DNA of 64,000 nt from contig NZ_WOCA01000002.1 in the NCBI RefSeq assembly GCF_009728145.1, positions 248,001-312,000 of the forward strand, in the 5' to 3' direction. Shown in pieces: positions 44,494 to 54,532 of this stretch. Source of the stretch: Ornithinibacillus caprae (GTDB lineage: Bacteria; Bacillota; Bacilli; Bacillales; Amphibacillaceae). Every line of letters starts with the position of its first letter. Position 1 is the stretch's first letter. The notes under the pieces were generated by a model. That model saw only the letters and a program-made list of their open reading frames with translations, searched no databases and was not told the origin of the DNA. The position numbers and the translations under genes are program-made.

Positions 44494-44751
44494 ATGTCTC
44501 AACAAACACATATTAATGTGACATTTGATTTTAGCAAACGACTATATTCAGATAAAAAGTATGATTTACGTGTTCCAGTTCAATTGTCTGTCAAACATTT
44601 GCTCCAAAGTGTTATGGAGACGGTAAACATTGATTATGATGCTGATTCACGATGTGCTATTAAGGTACTTACTAAAAATCTATTGCTAACAGACGATGAT
44701 ATTCTATCCGATTACCCTGTGTCAGATGGAGATATTTTTATCGTATTATAA
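44494..44751 (+). CDS. esaB: Ubiquitin-like protein EsaB/YukD
   Basis: An 85-residue ubiquitin-fold protein (THINVTFDFSKRLYSDKKYD, LRVPVQLSVKHLLQ, LLTDDDILSDYPVSDGDIFIVL). It lacks a terminal Gly-Gly, as is usual for YukD. Cytoplasmic component/regulator of type VII secretion. Confidence 0.88.
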   Translation: MSQQTHINVTFDFSKRLYSDKKYDLRVPVQLSVKHLLQSVMETVNIDYDADSRCAIKVLTKNLLLTDDDILSDYPVSDGDIFIVL

Positions 44752-44881
44752 CGATTATACATTCTACGTGCGTATTCTTGGGATTGGAGAATAAGGAGTT
44801 GGAAATATAATATACAAATGAACCGGGGAGGCTAGAACCCTCACCAAATGAAGTTTCAATCTAATGAAGGGGTCAACTACT

Positions 44882-46171
44882 ATGCAGGAAAAAACAGTAC
44901 AAATGGATAAACTTACACTTCAGGTTAAGGTAGAAGAAGGCAGTTGGCAATTCTCACTTCCAAAGTCAGAAACAAGTATCAAAAATGTCAGACAAATGGA
45001 TTTGATAAAAGATCCATCTGACTATTTCGTTCCACTTTCTATTGAAGAAAAAGAAGATGTATTTCTATTTAATATGCGTATCGATTCAACGATGAAACGT
45101 TGGGAACATGTACAAAAACTTAACCGAAATGATAAATTGCGCCTATTATGCAATGTGGCTCGACTCGAACAATTTCTTTTTACGAGAATCACATTTTTCC
45201 TTCATCCAGATAATCTTGTTTTCGATGATAATTTAATGCCTAAGGTTGTTTACCGAGGGATTCGCAATGTCGTTCCTCCTTATGAAATGGATGAAAAAGT
45301 ATTTTTGAACCAATTTAAGTGTTTTATCATTGCACTTTTTTCAAAAAAATATAATTTTGATCAGCTATATAATGGTTCTTTGAAAAATGCAAAAGAAACC
45401 GATTTTCAGCGTCAAGTGAGTGAAGTGGATGATCTTAAAGAATTGTACTCATTATTATTAGAAAGCTATAAGAAGGAACAAAGGAAAGTAGAAAAAACGA
45501 TGGAGTTAGTTCCTACAAAACGTTTTCGTTTATTTAAACAGTTATCCATTATCATGATTGTAGTATCTGTATTATTAGCTGCTCCACTTATATATTATGG
45601 GTTTGTAAAAAGTCCTTATCAGGAAACATTGTTGGAAGCACATGGTGAGTATTTAGCTTCTGATTATGGAAGTGTCATTTCCACTTTACAGGGAGAAGAC
45701 CCTGAGAAGCTGCCAAATCAAACAACGTATATCCTTGCACATTCTTACATTAATGTGGAGAAATTATCTGACCGGGAAAAAGAAGCGATTATGAAAAATG
45801 TAAGCTTAAGAAGTGATTCGGACTATTTACTATATTGGATCTATAATGGACGTGGTGAGTTTGAGGCATCAATTGAAAAAGCTAAATATATAGATGATCC
45901 ACAGCTCATTATGTATGGATTAATTAAACAAATAGAACAGGCAAAAAATAATCCTAACTTGACTGGGGCGGAACGTGATGAAACGGTTAGTTCGTTACAA
46001 GATGAATTAAATAAATATAGAGAAGAATATAACTTAAATGAAGAAGATGATGAACTTCAAGATAATGTAACCGAAACAGAGCAAAGTGAAATTACGGAAA
46101 GTACCAGTACAGAAGAGGAAACAGAAGAAGAAACAGAGGAAGAAAGTGAAACTAGTAATGATGAGGAATAG
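44882..46171 (+). CDS. essB: Type VII secretion protein EssB/YukC
   Basis: A 429-residue protein: cytoplasmic pseudokinase-like domain (~1-215), one transmembrane helix (~222-243; IIMIVVSVLLAAPLIYYGFV), an extracellular TPR-like helical domain, and a strongly acidic tail (TESTSTEEETEEETEEES). EssB is a core membrane subunit. The ATG at 44882 follows AAGGGG at good spacing; an in-frame ATG at 44864 would place that site inside the gene. Confidence 0.9.
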   Translation: MQEKTVQMDKLTLQVKVEEGSWQFSLPKSETSIKNVRQMDLIKDPSDYFVPLSIEEKEDVFLFNMRIDSTMKRWEHVQKLNRNDKLRLLCNVARLEQFLFTRITFFLHPDNLVFDDNLMPKVVYRGIRNVVPPYEMDEKVFLNQFKCFIIALFSKKYNFDQLYNGSLKNAKETDFQRQVSEVDDLKELYSLLLESYKKEQRKVEKTMELVPTKRFRLFKQLSIIMIVVSVLLAAPLIYYGFVKSPYQETLLEAHGEYLASDYGSVISTLQGEDPEKLPNQTTYILAHSYINVEKLSDREKEAIMKNVSLRSDSDYLLYWIYNGRGEFEASIEKAKYIDDPQLIMYGLIKQIEQAKNNPNLTGAERDETVSSLQDELNKYREEYNLNEEDDELQDNVTETEQSEITESTSTEEETEEETEEESETSNDEE

Positions 46172-46228
46172 TAGTTTCATAGGAAAGCAAAAACTTCTAC
46201 GGTTGGAATAGAGAGAGGAAGTAAACAG

Positions 46229-49200
46229 ATGGCACAAAAATTACTCATGATCATGTATCGTAACCAATTACATAAATGCCATTTATGGGAAGATAAAGCT
46301 AAAACAATAACGATTAGTAACCAATGGGCAGATACAATTACATTTCAGGATTTAGAAGACTCTTTTACCGTTGAATGGGATGGGGAACAATGCCACGTAG
46401 GAGAAGAAATTATTAAGGAATATAACAGTATTTCGGTTTCAGGGGAATTGCTAGAGTTTTATCTATTAGACCTAGAGAAGGTTTATACATATGATTTAGC
46501 TGGGAAATCTTCGTTGACAATAGGGAAAAATGAATATGATGATCTAACTATTGAAGGAATAATGGCTGATTTGGTACTTGTTCGAGAGGATATGAATCCT
46601 TCGTTCACACTTGAAGTTCAAAACGGAACTATTTATCACAATTTTTTTCGAGTAAAAGAAAATGCTCAGGTAGAACCAGGTGACCAACTATTTGCAGATG
46701 GAGTTCTGCTTATCTTTGGAGACAAAGAGATTCAGGTTATGGCTTCACATAAGCAGGTATCTTCTAAACTAGTAGCATTGACGGAAGTAGAGCATCCCTA
46801 TCAAGGAGAATATCCTAATTTTCACCGATCCCCACGGATTATTTATCGAGAGCCAGAAGAAAAAAAGACAATTGCTAAGCCGTCTAATAAACCGGCTAAG
46901 CCTAGTGAACAATTAGCACGAACTATTGTACCACCATTAGTAATGATTGCAGCACTTGTCCTAATTTCTTTGGTTCAGCCTAGAGGTATATATATTATTG
47001 CCATGCTCTCCATGACTATTGTTACCATTATATTTTCAATAACTTCTTATATGAAAAATGTAAAAAAGTATAAGACAGACATGAAGGAACGAGAGCAAAG
47101 CTATAAAGAATATTTGCAGCGAAAAACGAAAGAGCTCTACTTAACGAGTGAGGAACAACGCCATGCTTTAATGTATCATTATCCAAATGTGAGTAAAATT
47201 AGTGAAATGGCTGTAGATGTGGATGCTCGAATATTTGAAAAAACCATTTATCATCATGACTTCTTAACCTTTCGAGCAGGCTTAGGGAAAGTTGAATCGA
47301 GTTTTGACATTGAGTTTAATGAAGAGGAATTTACCCAAGAAAAAGATGAATTGATTGATGCTGCACGAGATCTGCTTTCTCAACATAAAGAAATTCAACA
47401 TGTTCCTGTTATTACTACCTTAATGAAAGGTCCGGTAGGTTACATTGGCCATCGAAAACTTGTTATAGAACAATTACAGTTATTAGTTATACAACTATCT
47501 TTGTTTCATAGTTATCATGAATTACAATTTATCACTATTTTTCCAGAAGAGGAGAAAGATGAATGGAATTGGATGCGGTGGTTACCACATGCTAGCTTAC
47601 GAGATGTAAATGTTCGTGGGTTTGTTTATCATGAACGCTCAAGAGACCAAGTATTACATTCCATGTATCAGATTATTAAGGAACGAAAACAGGCATTAGA
47701 AGAGAAATCAAATAAACACGAGAAAACCTATTTTACACCACATTACACAGTATTAATTACAGATGAGAAAATGATTCTCGATCACACCATCATGGAGTTT
47801 TTTAATGAAGACCCAAGTGAACTAGGTATATCGCTTGTATTTGTTCAAGATGTCATGCATGCCCTTCCAGAACATGTGAAAACAGTTATCGATATCCGAG
47901 ATGCTAAACATGGCAACATTATATTGGAAGAGGGAGAATTAGTTAATAAACATTTTATACCGGATCATTTTCCTAAAGACTTTGATAGAGAAAAAGTATC
48001 TCGTGCACTAGCACCTATAAACCATTTGCAGAATCTAAAAAATTCTATTCCTGAAAGTGTCACTTTTTTGGAAATGTATGGGGTAGAAAAAGTTTCTGAG
48101 TTAGCTATTTCAGAGCGTTGGAAGCAAAATGAGACGTATAAAAGCTTAGCTGTACCACTTGGTCTGCGCGGGAAAGATGATATTGTTCAATTGAATTTAC
48201 ATGAAAAAGCACATGGTCCACATGGTCTAGTTGCAGGTACTACTGGTTCAGGGAAATCGGAAATTATTCAGTCATACATATTATCCCTTGCAGTTAATTT
48301 CCACCCGCATGAAGTTGCCTTTCTATTGATTGATTATAAAGGTGGGGGAATGGCGAATTTATTTAAGAACTTGCCACATTTAGTTGGAACCATCACGAAT
48401 CTTGATGCTGCACAGTCCATGCGAGCCCTTGCTTCGATAAAAGCGGAATTACAGAAAAGACAGCGACTTTTTGGAGAACATAATGTGAATCATATTAATC
48501 AATACCAAAAGCTTTACAAACAAGGTGAAGTTAGTGAGGCAATGCCTCATTTGTTCTTGATCTCCGATGAATTTGCGGAGCTGAAATCAGAGCAACCAGA
48601 TTTCATGAAAGAGCTTGTTTCTACGGCAAGGATTGGACGTTCACTAGGTATTCACTTAATCCTCGCTACCCAGAAACCAAGTGGCGTGGTGGATGATCAA
48701 ATCTGGTCGAACTCAAAGTTTAAATTGGCATTAAAAGTACAGAACGCAAGTGATTCCAATGAAATCTTAAAAACGCCTGATGCAGCAGAAATTACTTTAC
48801 CAGGTCGAGCTTATTTACAGGTTGGGAATAATGAGATCTATGAATTATTTCAAAGTGCTTGGAGTGGTGCAGATTATGTTCCAGACAAAAATGATCAAGA
48901 TTATATAGATACAACCATTTATGCAATCAATGATCTTGGACAGTACGATATTTTAACAGAGGATTTAAGTGGACTTGAAAATAAAGAAGAAATTTCGAAA
49001 ACACCATCAGAGTTAGATGCCGTTATTGACTATATTGCTGTTTATACGGAAGCACAACAAATCGAGCAGTTACCAAGGCCATGGCTTCCACCACTGCCTG
49101 AACGTATCTATGCTCCTGATATTCATCCAGTAAATTATCAGGAGGCATGGCAGGAGCCTAAAAAAGTATTACATGCCATGATTGGTCTTCTTGACCAGCC

Positions 49201-50731
49201 AGAATTACAGAAACAGTCACCACTAGCTATTGATTTAACAAAAGATGGGCATATTGCTGTGTTTTCCAGTCCTGGTTATGGAAAATCAACCTTTTTGCAG
49301 ACGGTTGCGATGGATCTCGTACGTCAGCATAATCCGGCGCATTTACACTTGTATTTACTTGATTTCGGTACCAATGGATTGTTGCCTTTAAAAAATATCC
49401 CACATGTTGCGGACACGATTTTAATAGATGATCTAGAGAAGGTTGGGAAATTTATTCGTATCCTCACCAACACCATAAAGGAACGAAAACAAAAGCTAAG
49501 CAACTATGGGGTTGCGAATATGACAATGTATGAAAAGGCAAGTGGAGATATCGTACCAAATATTCTTATAATGATTGATAACTTCGATTCTGTTCGTGAT
49601 GCAGACTTCTCGGATGAGTTTGAAAAGCTTATTACACAAATTGCTCGTGAGGGAGCCAGTGTTGGTATCCATTTAGCCATTAGTGCTGGAAGACAAAGTG
49701 CAATGAAAATACCGTTGCTTTCTAATATTAAAACGCAAATTCCATTGTATTTAATCGAAACAACGGAGGCTCGAGCAATTGTTGGAAAAACAGGTATTGA
49801 AATTGAAGAAATTGCTGGAAGAGGTCTTATTAAATTGGAGGATCCCGCATTATTTCAAACTATGTTACCAGCTGCTGGAGAAGAATCTTTAGAAATTATT
49901 GATTCAATACAGCATATTGCAAAAGAGATGGATGCTTCTTGGGATGGGGAGCGACCGAAGGAAATACCTGTTGTTCCGGAAAAAATAACGTTAGAGGAGT
50001 TTATTCAAATTCCAAAAACAAAAGAAATGATTACTAATGGTGGCATTCCATTTGCTGTAGACTTTGAATTAGTTGAGCCATTAGAGGTAAACGTTATAAA
50101 AGACCAAAATACATTAATTTTAGGCGAAGTAATGGATACTATCGAGGAAACATTCTTGACCGTTATGAGTAGTATTTCAGCTAATCCGCATATTGATGTA
50201 GGTTTAATAGATAATCAATCAGCTAGATTTAGAACATATAAAGAGAATACAAATGTCTATGCTGGTGATCCAACATCAATGGAAGAATTCACCGTGTGTA
50301 TTCAAGAGCTTTATGAGGCGAGAGAGGATTCATATCGAGAGACTCAAAGTAAGACAGATGGTCAAGCGACGGTAAATGATTTTCTCCAAGAGATTCGTCC
50401 AATGGTAATATTGGTGACCGATGTCTCTTATGTAATCGATAATATGTCGTTATCTACTCAAACGACTATTTCAAAATTGATCGAAAATGGGCCGCGAATG
50501 GGTATTTACTTTATCATTGGAGCGGTGCACAGTGCGATTGATCGCTTGTATGATGATATAACAAAAGTAGTGAAAAAGCAGAAGAATGGTGTATTAATTG
50601 GCAGAATATCCGATCAGAACATGTTAGAAGTTTCTAATAGACCTTATCGTGAAAGTAATTTATTACCGTATGAAGCGTATTATATACAGCAGGGCAAGGC
50701 TGAGAAAATTAAAATTGTGGCACCTTTTTAA
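46229..50731 (+). CDS. essC: Type VII secretion ATPase EssC/YukB
   Basis: A 1500-residue FtsK/SpoIIIE-type motor. Two N-terminal FHA-like domains (~1-185; SLTIGKNEYDDLTI), two helices (~228-275), then three ATPase modules. Module 1 has Walker A GTTGSGKSE (~670) and FLISDEFAEL; module 2 has SSPGYGKST (~1015) and IMIDNFDSV; module 3 (~1290-1500) lacks a Walker A lysine and is degenerate. It energises secretion and selects substrates; the C-terminal part commonly varies with the effector set. Confidence 0.95.
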   Translation: MAQKLLMIMYRNQLHKCHLWEDKAKTITISNQWADTITFQDLEDSFTVEWDGEQCHVGEEIIKEYNSISVSGELLEFYLLDLEKVYTYDLAGKSSLTIGKNEYDDLTIEGIMADLVLVREDMNPSFTLEVQNGTIYHNFFRVKENAQVEPGDQLFADGVLLIFGDKEIQVMASHKQVSSKLVALTEVEHPYQGEYPNFHRSPRIIYREPEEKKTIAKPSNKPAKPSEQLARTIVPPLVMIAALVLISLVQPRGIYIIAMLSMTIVTIIFSITSYMKNVKKYKTDMKEREQSYKEYLQRKTKELYLTSEEQRHALMYHYPNVSKISEMAVDVDARIFEKTIYHHDFLTFRAGLGKVESSFDIEFNEEEFTQEKDELIDAARDLLSQHKEIQHVPVITTLMKGPVGYIGHRKLVIEQLQLLVIQLSLFHSYHELQFITIFPEEEKDEWNWMRWLPHASLRDVNVRGFVYHERSRDQVLHSMYQIIKERKQALEEKSNKHEKTYFTPHYTVLITDEKMILDHTIMEFFNEDPSELGISLVFVQDVMHALPEHVKTVIDIRDAKHGNIILEEGELVNKHFIPDHFPKDFDREKVSRALAPINHLQNLKNSIPESVTFLEMYGVEKVSELAISERWKQNETYKSLAVPLGLRGKDDIVQLNLHEKAHGPHGLVAGTTGSGKSEIIQSYILSLAVNFHPHEVAFLLIDYKGGGMANLFKNLPHLVGTITNLDAAQSMRALASIKAELQKRQRLFGEHNVNHINQYQKLYKQGEVSEAMPHLFLISDEFAELKSEQPDFMKELVSTARIGRSLGIHLILATQKPSGVVDDQIWSNSKFKLALKVQNASDSNEILKTPDAAEITLPGRAYLQVGNNEIYELFQSAWSGADYVPDKNDQDYIDTTIYAINDLGQYDILTEDLSGLENKEEISKTPSELDAVIDYIAVYTEAQQIEQLPRPWLPPLPERIYAPDIHPVNYQEAWQEPKKVLHAMIGLLDQPELQKQSPLAIDLTKDGHIAVFSSPGYGKSTFLQTVAMDLVRQHNPAHLHLYLLDFGTNGLLPLKNIPHVADTILIDDLEKVGKFIRILTNTIKERKQKLSNYGVANMTMYEKASGDIVPNILIMIDNFDSVRDADFSDEFEKLITQIAREGASVGIHLAISAGRQSAMKIPLLSNIKTQIPLYLIETTEARAIVGKTGIEIEEIAGRGLIKLEDPALFQTMLPAAGEESLEIIDSIQHIAKEMDASWDGERPKEIPVVPEKITLEEFIQIPKTKEMITNGGIPFAVDFELVEPLEVNVIKDQNTLILGEVMDTIEETFLTVMSSISANPHIDVGLIDNQSARFRTYKENTNVYAGDPTSMEEFTVCIQELYEAREDSYRETQSKTDGQATVNDFLQEIRPMVILVTDVSYVIDNMSLSTQTTISKLIENGPRMGIYFIIGAVHSAIDRLYDDITKVVKKQKNGVLIGRISDQNMLEVSNRPYRESNLLPYEAYYIQQGKAEKIKIVAPF

Positions 50732-50752
50732 TATAGAGGGGAGTAATAGGTT

Positions 50753-51145
50753 ATGTTTGGTTGGTTTAAAACAGATACCGAGAAGAAAAGGGATGATTAT
50801 CTTAAGCTCTATGAAAAGTTGCAATCTGCAAGAGAATATCATGATAAGAAAGTAAGTGATGCAGAAGCGGCTTATTCGAGCTATATTCGCTCTGTACCGT
50901 ACATGTCTAATTATAAAATACCTTCTAATGATTTTGATCCAAAACGTGAGGAATTAAATGGTAAGTTACAGCGGTACTTTGATTACGAAAAAAGGAAAAG
51001 AAATGATATTGTCAATGCAGCTTCTAGAGCTTATCAGCAATACGAACATTATAAAGCAATGGCAATAAGGGAAGCAGAAGCTGAAAGAGCAAGAAGAGAA
51101 AAAGAAGCGAAAGAGCGATTGGAGCGATTATATGGGCGACGTTAA
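50753..51145 (+). CDS. Coiled-coil protein at the EsxC position of the type VII locus
   Basis: A 130-residue, highly charged helical protein (FGWFKTDTEKKRDDYLKLYE..., ending in an Ala/Glu/Arg-rich helix). Its length (130) and place directly after essC match Staphylococcus EsxC, but I do not see clear residue-level similarity. Likely a secreted helper or partner of the WXG100 protein encoded next, with which it overlaps by 14 bp. Homology is not established. Confidence 0.6.
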   Translation: MFGWFKTDTEKKRDDYLKLYEKLQSAREYHDKKVSDAEAAYSSYIRSVPYMSNYKIPSNDFDPKREELNGKLQRYFDYEKRKRNDIVNAASRAYQQYEHYKAMAIREAEAERARREKEAKERLERLYGRR

Positions 51146-51431
51146 AATCGATGGGAGTAAATTAAATGAGGCAAAGGCTGCAGCGCGAGCGATGGAATCT
51201 TCTTTAAAATCAACTTATCGCCAATGTGAGAGTTTGATTTCTATTGTCCAATCAGCATCATGGAAGGGGAAATCTCGGGACGCTTTTATTACTTATTTGG
51301 AAATTATTAATCAATACCACAAAGAGTTAAAGGAAGCTGCTACACTTCAAACAAAAGCGCTAAATAATTTAGAAGGATACATTGACGATTTCAAGAAGGA
51401 TAGTTCGGTTAGGGAAGTGAGAAACCTATGA
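51132..51431 (+). CDS. WXG100-like protein at the EsxB position
   Basis: A 99-residue helical hairpin with the turn motif WKG (residues 44-46) in QSASWKGKSRDAF and a helical C-terminus (LNNLEGYIDDFKKD). A WXG100 protein; by order it corresponds to EsxB. It overlaps both neighbours (14 bp and 4 bp), so the cluster is tightly coupled. Confidence 0.8.
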   Translation: MGDVKIDGSKLNEAKAAARAMESSLKSTYRQCESLISIVQSASWKGKSRDAFITYLEIINQYHKELKEAATLQTKALNNLEGYIDDFKKDSSVREVRNL

Positions 51432-52129
51432 CACAATTGTCAACTGATGCATTTAATGTTCCTGAACTGTATTTATTGGCAGCAGCTTTCGGTGGAAATG
51501 TATTGTTTGGACTTCCTGAAAAGGAAATCTATCAATTGAAGGGCGAGGAAGTGTTTGAAGAGGCTCATAATCGACTGATTGAGAAACAGATTATAACACC
51601 TGATGGAAAGATCACAAAAGCTGGTGCAATCATCATCCAAGCAATTGAATATTATCACCAAAGTAAAAAGTATGTCCGAATCAATAATATAATGTTTGCT
51701 TTTAGTGATCATAATGACGATGAATTAATTTTACTCGTGGAGTTGGAAGAAAAGTCTCTATATAAATTATTTGTTGTATCAAAAGCTATTGTCTTAAAAA
51801 TGCTAGGAGAGAAGTTTCCAATCATTCTTAGAGAACCTCAGGAAGAAGAGAAAACCTTCTTGAAAGAGGAATTATCCAATCAAGATCGACATGATACGGA
51901 ACAATATGATCCTGGAAGCTCGCTCATTAACTTAGAATTCTTTCATTTGGATAATCAACCACAAGAAGCTACAAATCCTTCTTTTTATCAGCAGTGGTTA
52001 GCTTTTGTGAAAGAGGAAAAGTTACTGATGGTTGATACAGTAAAACGCAAATATTACCATGCAAGTCAATATTGGTTTTTAAAAGTACTCTTTGATGAGA
52101 TGGAATTCCCCTACAAGGAGGCGAAGTAA
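51428..52129 (+). CDS. EsaE-like (DUF5081-type) effector chaperone
   Basis: A 233-residue cytoplasmic protein. The pattern ELYLLAAAFGG...LFGLP, then AHNRLIEKQIITPDGKITKAG, YVRINNIMFAFSDHNDDELIL resembles Staphylococcus aureus EsaE, which binds the effector EsaD and delivers it to EssC. Same position: between EsxB- and EsxD-type genes and just before the effector. Overlaps the preceding gene by ATGA and is directly joined to the next (TAA then ATG). Confidence 0.7.
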   Translation: MTQLSTDAFNVPELYLLAAAFGGNVLFGLPEKEIYQLKGEEVFEEAHNRLIEKQIITPDGKITKAGAIIIQAIEYYHQSKKYVRINNIMFAFSDHNDDELILLVELEEKSLYKLFVVSKAIVLKMLGEKFPIILREPQEEEKTFLKEELSNQDRHDTEQYDPGSSLINLEFFHLDNQPQEATNPSFYQQWLAFVKEEKLLMVDTVKRKYYHASQYWFLKVLFDEMEFPYKEAK

Positions 52130-52465
52130 ATGCATAAAATAGCGACAACTGGTGCGGCTGCAGGTGCTTCAAATATTACGATAAGTACAGATGAAATTAC
52201 TTCCATTTTTAATCAGTTACAAGCTATTATAACGGAATTAGATAGCAATGTTACACCAAATATTAAGAAGCTTGGAGAACTGAACTTCTATCAAGATGGA
52301 AAAGCAAAAAAAGCTATGGCTGCCTATGCTGAGGCAAATGAAAAAATGCTTGATTTACATGATAACTATGTTCGGGCTTCATCATTAGTAATAGAGGTAT
52401 TAAATAAAATGATGGAAACAGATCAAGCAATTGCCCAACAAATTATAGCAAAGTTGGAGGTCTGA
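52130..52465 (+). CDS. Small helical partner at the EsxD position
   Basis: A 111-residue helical protein with an Ala/Gly-rich N-terminus; no W-x-G, but NFYQDGKAKKAM sits at the hairpin turn. By position and size it corresponds to EsxD, which co-secretes with EsaD in staphylococci. Separated from the effector gene by 4 bp. Probably forms a complex with the effector N-terminus. Confidence 0.68.
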   Translation: MHKIATTGAAAGASNITISTDEITSIFNQLQAIITELDSNVTPNIKKLGELNFYQDGKAKKAMAAYAEANEKMLDLHDNYVRASSLVIEVLNKMMETDQAIAQQIIAKLEV

Positions 52466-52469
52466 TGCG

Positions 52470-54158
52470 ATGGATGTAAAATACATCCCTGCAGACTGGG
52501 AAAAGATGAAATCTGGTCTGGGTGATCTAATTGGATTAGGTCGCTGGGGAAAAGGGATGATCGATGACCTAAAGGATATTACGGATAACTTAGAGGATGC
52601 TAAATCTGATATTGCTAAATATGATAGTGACGGAGTCGTTTCCTTCAGTCATATCGATCGGGAGCAAAACTATCAATCTTTGTTTGATGACTTCAACGTA
52701 TTACATACTTTCTCAGGAAAGGTTGGAGATATCGTAGATCGAACGATTGACCAGCCCTTTTACGAAGATATCGATACTTTCGTAGAGACGATGCGGGATG
52801 CGACGATATCGAAATATACAACGGAGAATCGAATTGGTGCGACAGAAGAACAAACGATATACTATGGTCAAGGGATGCAGGAAACACGAAAGGTTCCAAA
52901 AGCTGAAGTTAGCCTGGATGATTTACTGAGCGGGGATAATTATTACGCTGAACAATTGAAGATTGAATATGACATGTGGAAAGCAGAACATCCTGATCAG
53001 GATTTTTCTCAGGAAGATTACCGCATGGCAGCAGTTAACATGCGAGCATTTGAATATGATTCAATCAAGGATCAGCAATACAACAAAGAATTTTGGGTGA
53101 ACATTGCAGCGCTAGTCGTGATTGTAGGAGCAGCGATCGTTTGTCCACCAGCAGGATTAGCATTGGGAGCAGCGTATGGTGGTATGGAGATCAGTACTGC
53201 GATTACAGGAAAGGACTGGATATCAGGTCGAGAACTGGATACGGGAGAACGTTGGTTCAGAGGTGCACTAGCTCCATTAGACATCGTCCCAGGGGTAGCG
53301 GGTATTAAGAAATTCAGTTCTGGCGTACGAGTTGCTAATCAAGCTGCAGACTTAGGTCAATTTGGCTTAAAAACGGGTGTAAAAACAAGTGTTCAAAAAC
53401 AGTTAAGCCATGTTGGAGACATGGTGGTAGCTGCTGGGAAACAGACGGAAGCCAGATTGCGTAATGCGGGAAGGGTAGTGAAGGATAAACTAGTAAATGA
53501 TACGATAGACCTTACAAAAGTAACAGATAAAGCAGTAACAGTAATTAAGCCGCGAGAAGTAGTAGAGGTCGCCGGTATTGGAAAAATGTTCATGAAAGCA
53601 GAAAACACACACTCCATTGAGAAGTGGGCTAAAAGTAAGTTTGGTAAGACAGATGGGGTGAATGTTGGGGGAGTTAGGAATGCAAATGACCTCGAAAAAT
53701 TCGCCTATAATATGATTGATAATCCTGGACCATTATCTAAATTACGTGGTAATCCCGCAGGGAATTTTTATGGAGGCAAATATAATGTCGAAGTCTTAAA
53801 AGATGACCTTATTCTATACAGAGCCGGAGAAGCAGGAGGTTTAACTATGCTAGGGAAAGAAAAAAATGCTTTAGGACAATGGTTTACAAGAGAACCTGCT
53901 GAATCAGCAATAAAGGTAAGGATTGATACAGCTGTTAAACCACAATGGATAGACCCCAAAACGGGAATTTTAACAGGTACTTCACCTATTAATGCCACTT
54001 ACAAGATAAAAATTCCTAAAGGAACCACTATTTACGAAGGACCAGTAGGTAATCAAGGAGGGGTTTATACCGGAGGGATGGACTATAATCAAATATTTAT
54101 ATCGGAACCTTGGAAGATAAAGGGGATAGAAGTTCTAAAAGAAATACCTCTAAAATAA
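52470..54158 (+). CDS. EsaD-like type VII effector with a non-nuclease C-terminal toxin domain
   Basis: A 562-residue polymorphic toxin. N-terminal part (~1-205) matches the S. aureus EsaD layout (YDSDGVVSFSHI, DQPFYEDIDTF, VSLDDLLSGD...), followed by a hydrophobic helix pair (~212-245; IAALVVIVGAAIVCPP) and a pre-toxin region (~248-290; GRELDTGERWFRGALAPLDI, VPGVAGIKKF). The C-terminal domain (~415-562) has no HNH motif. It contains LYRAGEAGG, LGQWFTREPAES, AVKPQWIDPKTG and YTGGMDYNQIFI, which could fit an ADP-ribosyltransferase-like fold, at low confidence. Followed 13 bp later by a candidate immunity gene. Confidence 0.78.
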   Translation: MDVKYIPADWEKMKSGLGDLIGLGRWGKGMIDDLKDITDNLEDAKSDIAKYDSDGVVSFSHIDREQNYQSLFDDFNVLHTFSGKVGDIVDRTIDQPFYEDIDTFVETMRDATISKYTTENRIGATEEQTIYYGQGMQETRKVPKAEVSLDDLLSGDNYYAEQLKIEYDMWKAEHPDQDFSQEDYRMAAVNMRAFEYDSIKDQQYNKEFWVNIAALVVIVGAAIVCPPAGLALGAAYGGMEISTAITGKDWISGRELDTGERWFRGALAPLDIVPGVAGIKKFSSGVRVANQAADLGQFGLKTGVKTSVQKQLSHVGDMVVAAGKQTEARLRNAGRVVKDKLVNDTIDLTKVTDKAVTVIKPREVVEVAGIGKMFMKAENTHSIEKWAKSKFGKTDGVNVGGVRNANDLEKFAYNMIDNPGPLSKLRGNPAGNFYGGKYNVEVLKDDLILYRAGEAGGLTMLGKEKNALGQWFTREPAESAIKVRIDTAVKPQWIDPKTGILTGTSPINATYKIKIPKGTTIYEGPVGNQGGVYTGGMDYNQIFISEPWKIKGIEVLKEIPLK

Positions 54159-54171
54159 AGGAGTTTTTTAT

Positions 54172-54495
54172 ATGGATAGTAATGCTGACTTAATTCAACT
54201 GAAACAATTGTACACTGAATTATTAGACATAACTGAGAGGCATGGAAAAGGAGAAATAGATTATCAAATTCAAGAAATAAAGAATGTTATTAATATAATA
54301 CACGGCACGATTATTAATGGTGATAAAGATTCTGAAGAAGTACTACAAAAAGTTAGGAAAATTAACCGCAATATTTATCCACCAAGAGGGGGATTAACTG
54401 ATTTTTTTATTTGGAGTAATGATGTTGATCAAAGGATCAAGCTTAATGAACCACTAAGTAATATTGGTAATAAAATATGGGAGATTTTAAACTGA
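54172..54495 (+). CDS. Candidate immunity protein for the EsaD-like effector
   Basis: A 107-residue, helical, mildly acidic cytoplasmic protein without signal peptide. Family not recognised. Position directly behind the toxin gene (13 bp, AAAGGAG ribosome binding site) is the standard immunity slot. The motif NIYPPRGGLTDFFIWSND is compact and may form the toxin contact. Role is inferred from context only. Confidence 0.6.
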   Translation: MDSNADLIQLKQLYTELLDITERHGKGEIDYQIQEIKNVINIIHGTIINGDKDSEEVLQKVRKINRNIYPPRGGLTDFFIWSNDVDQRIKLNEPLSNIGNKIWEILN

Positions 54496-54532
54496 CTTCA
54501 CTGCAAACAATATTAATAAGTTCTAAATAAGG

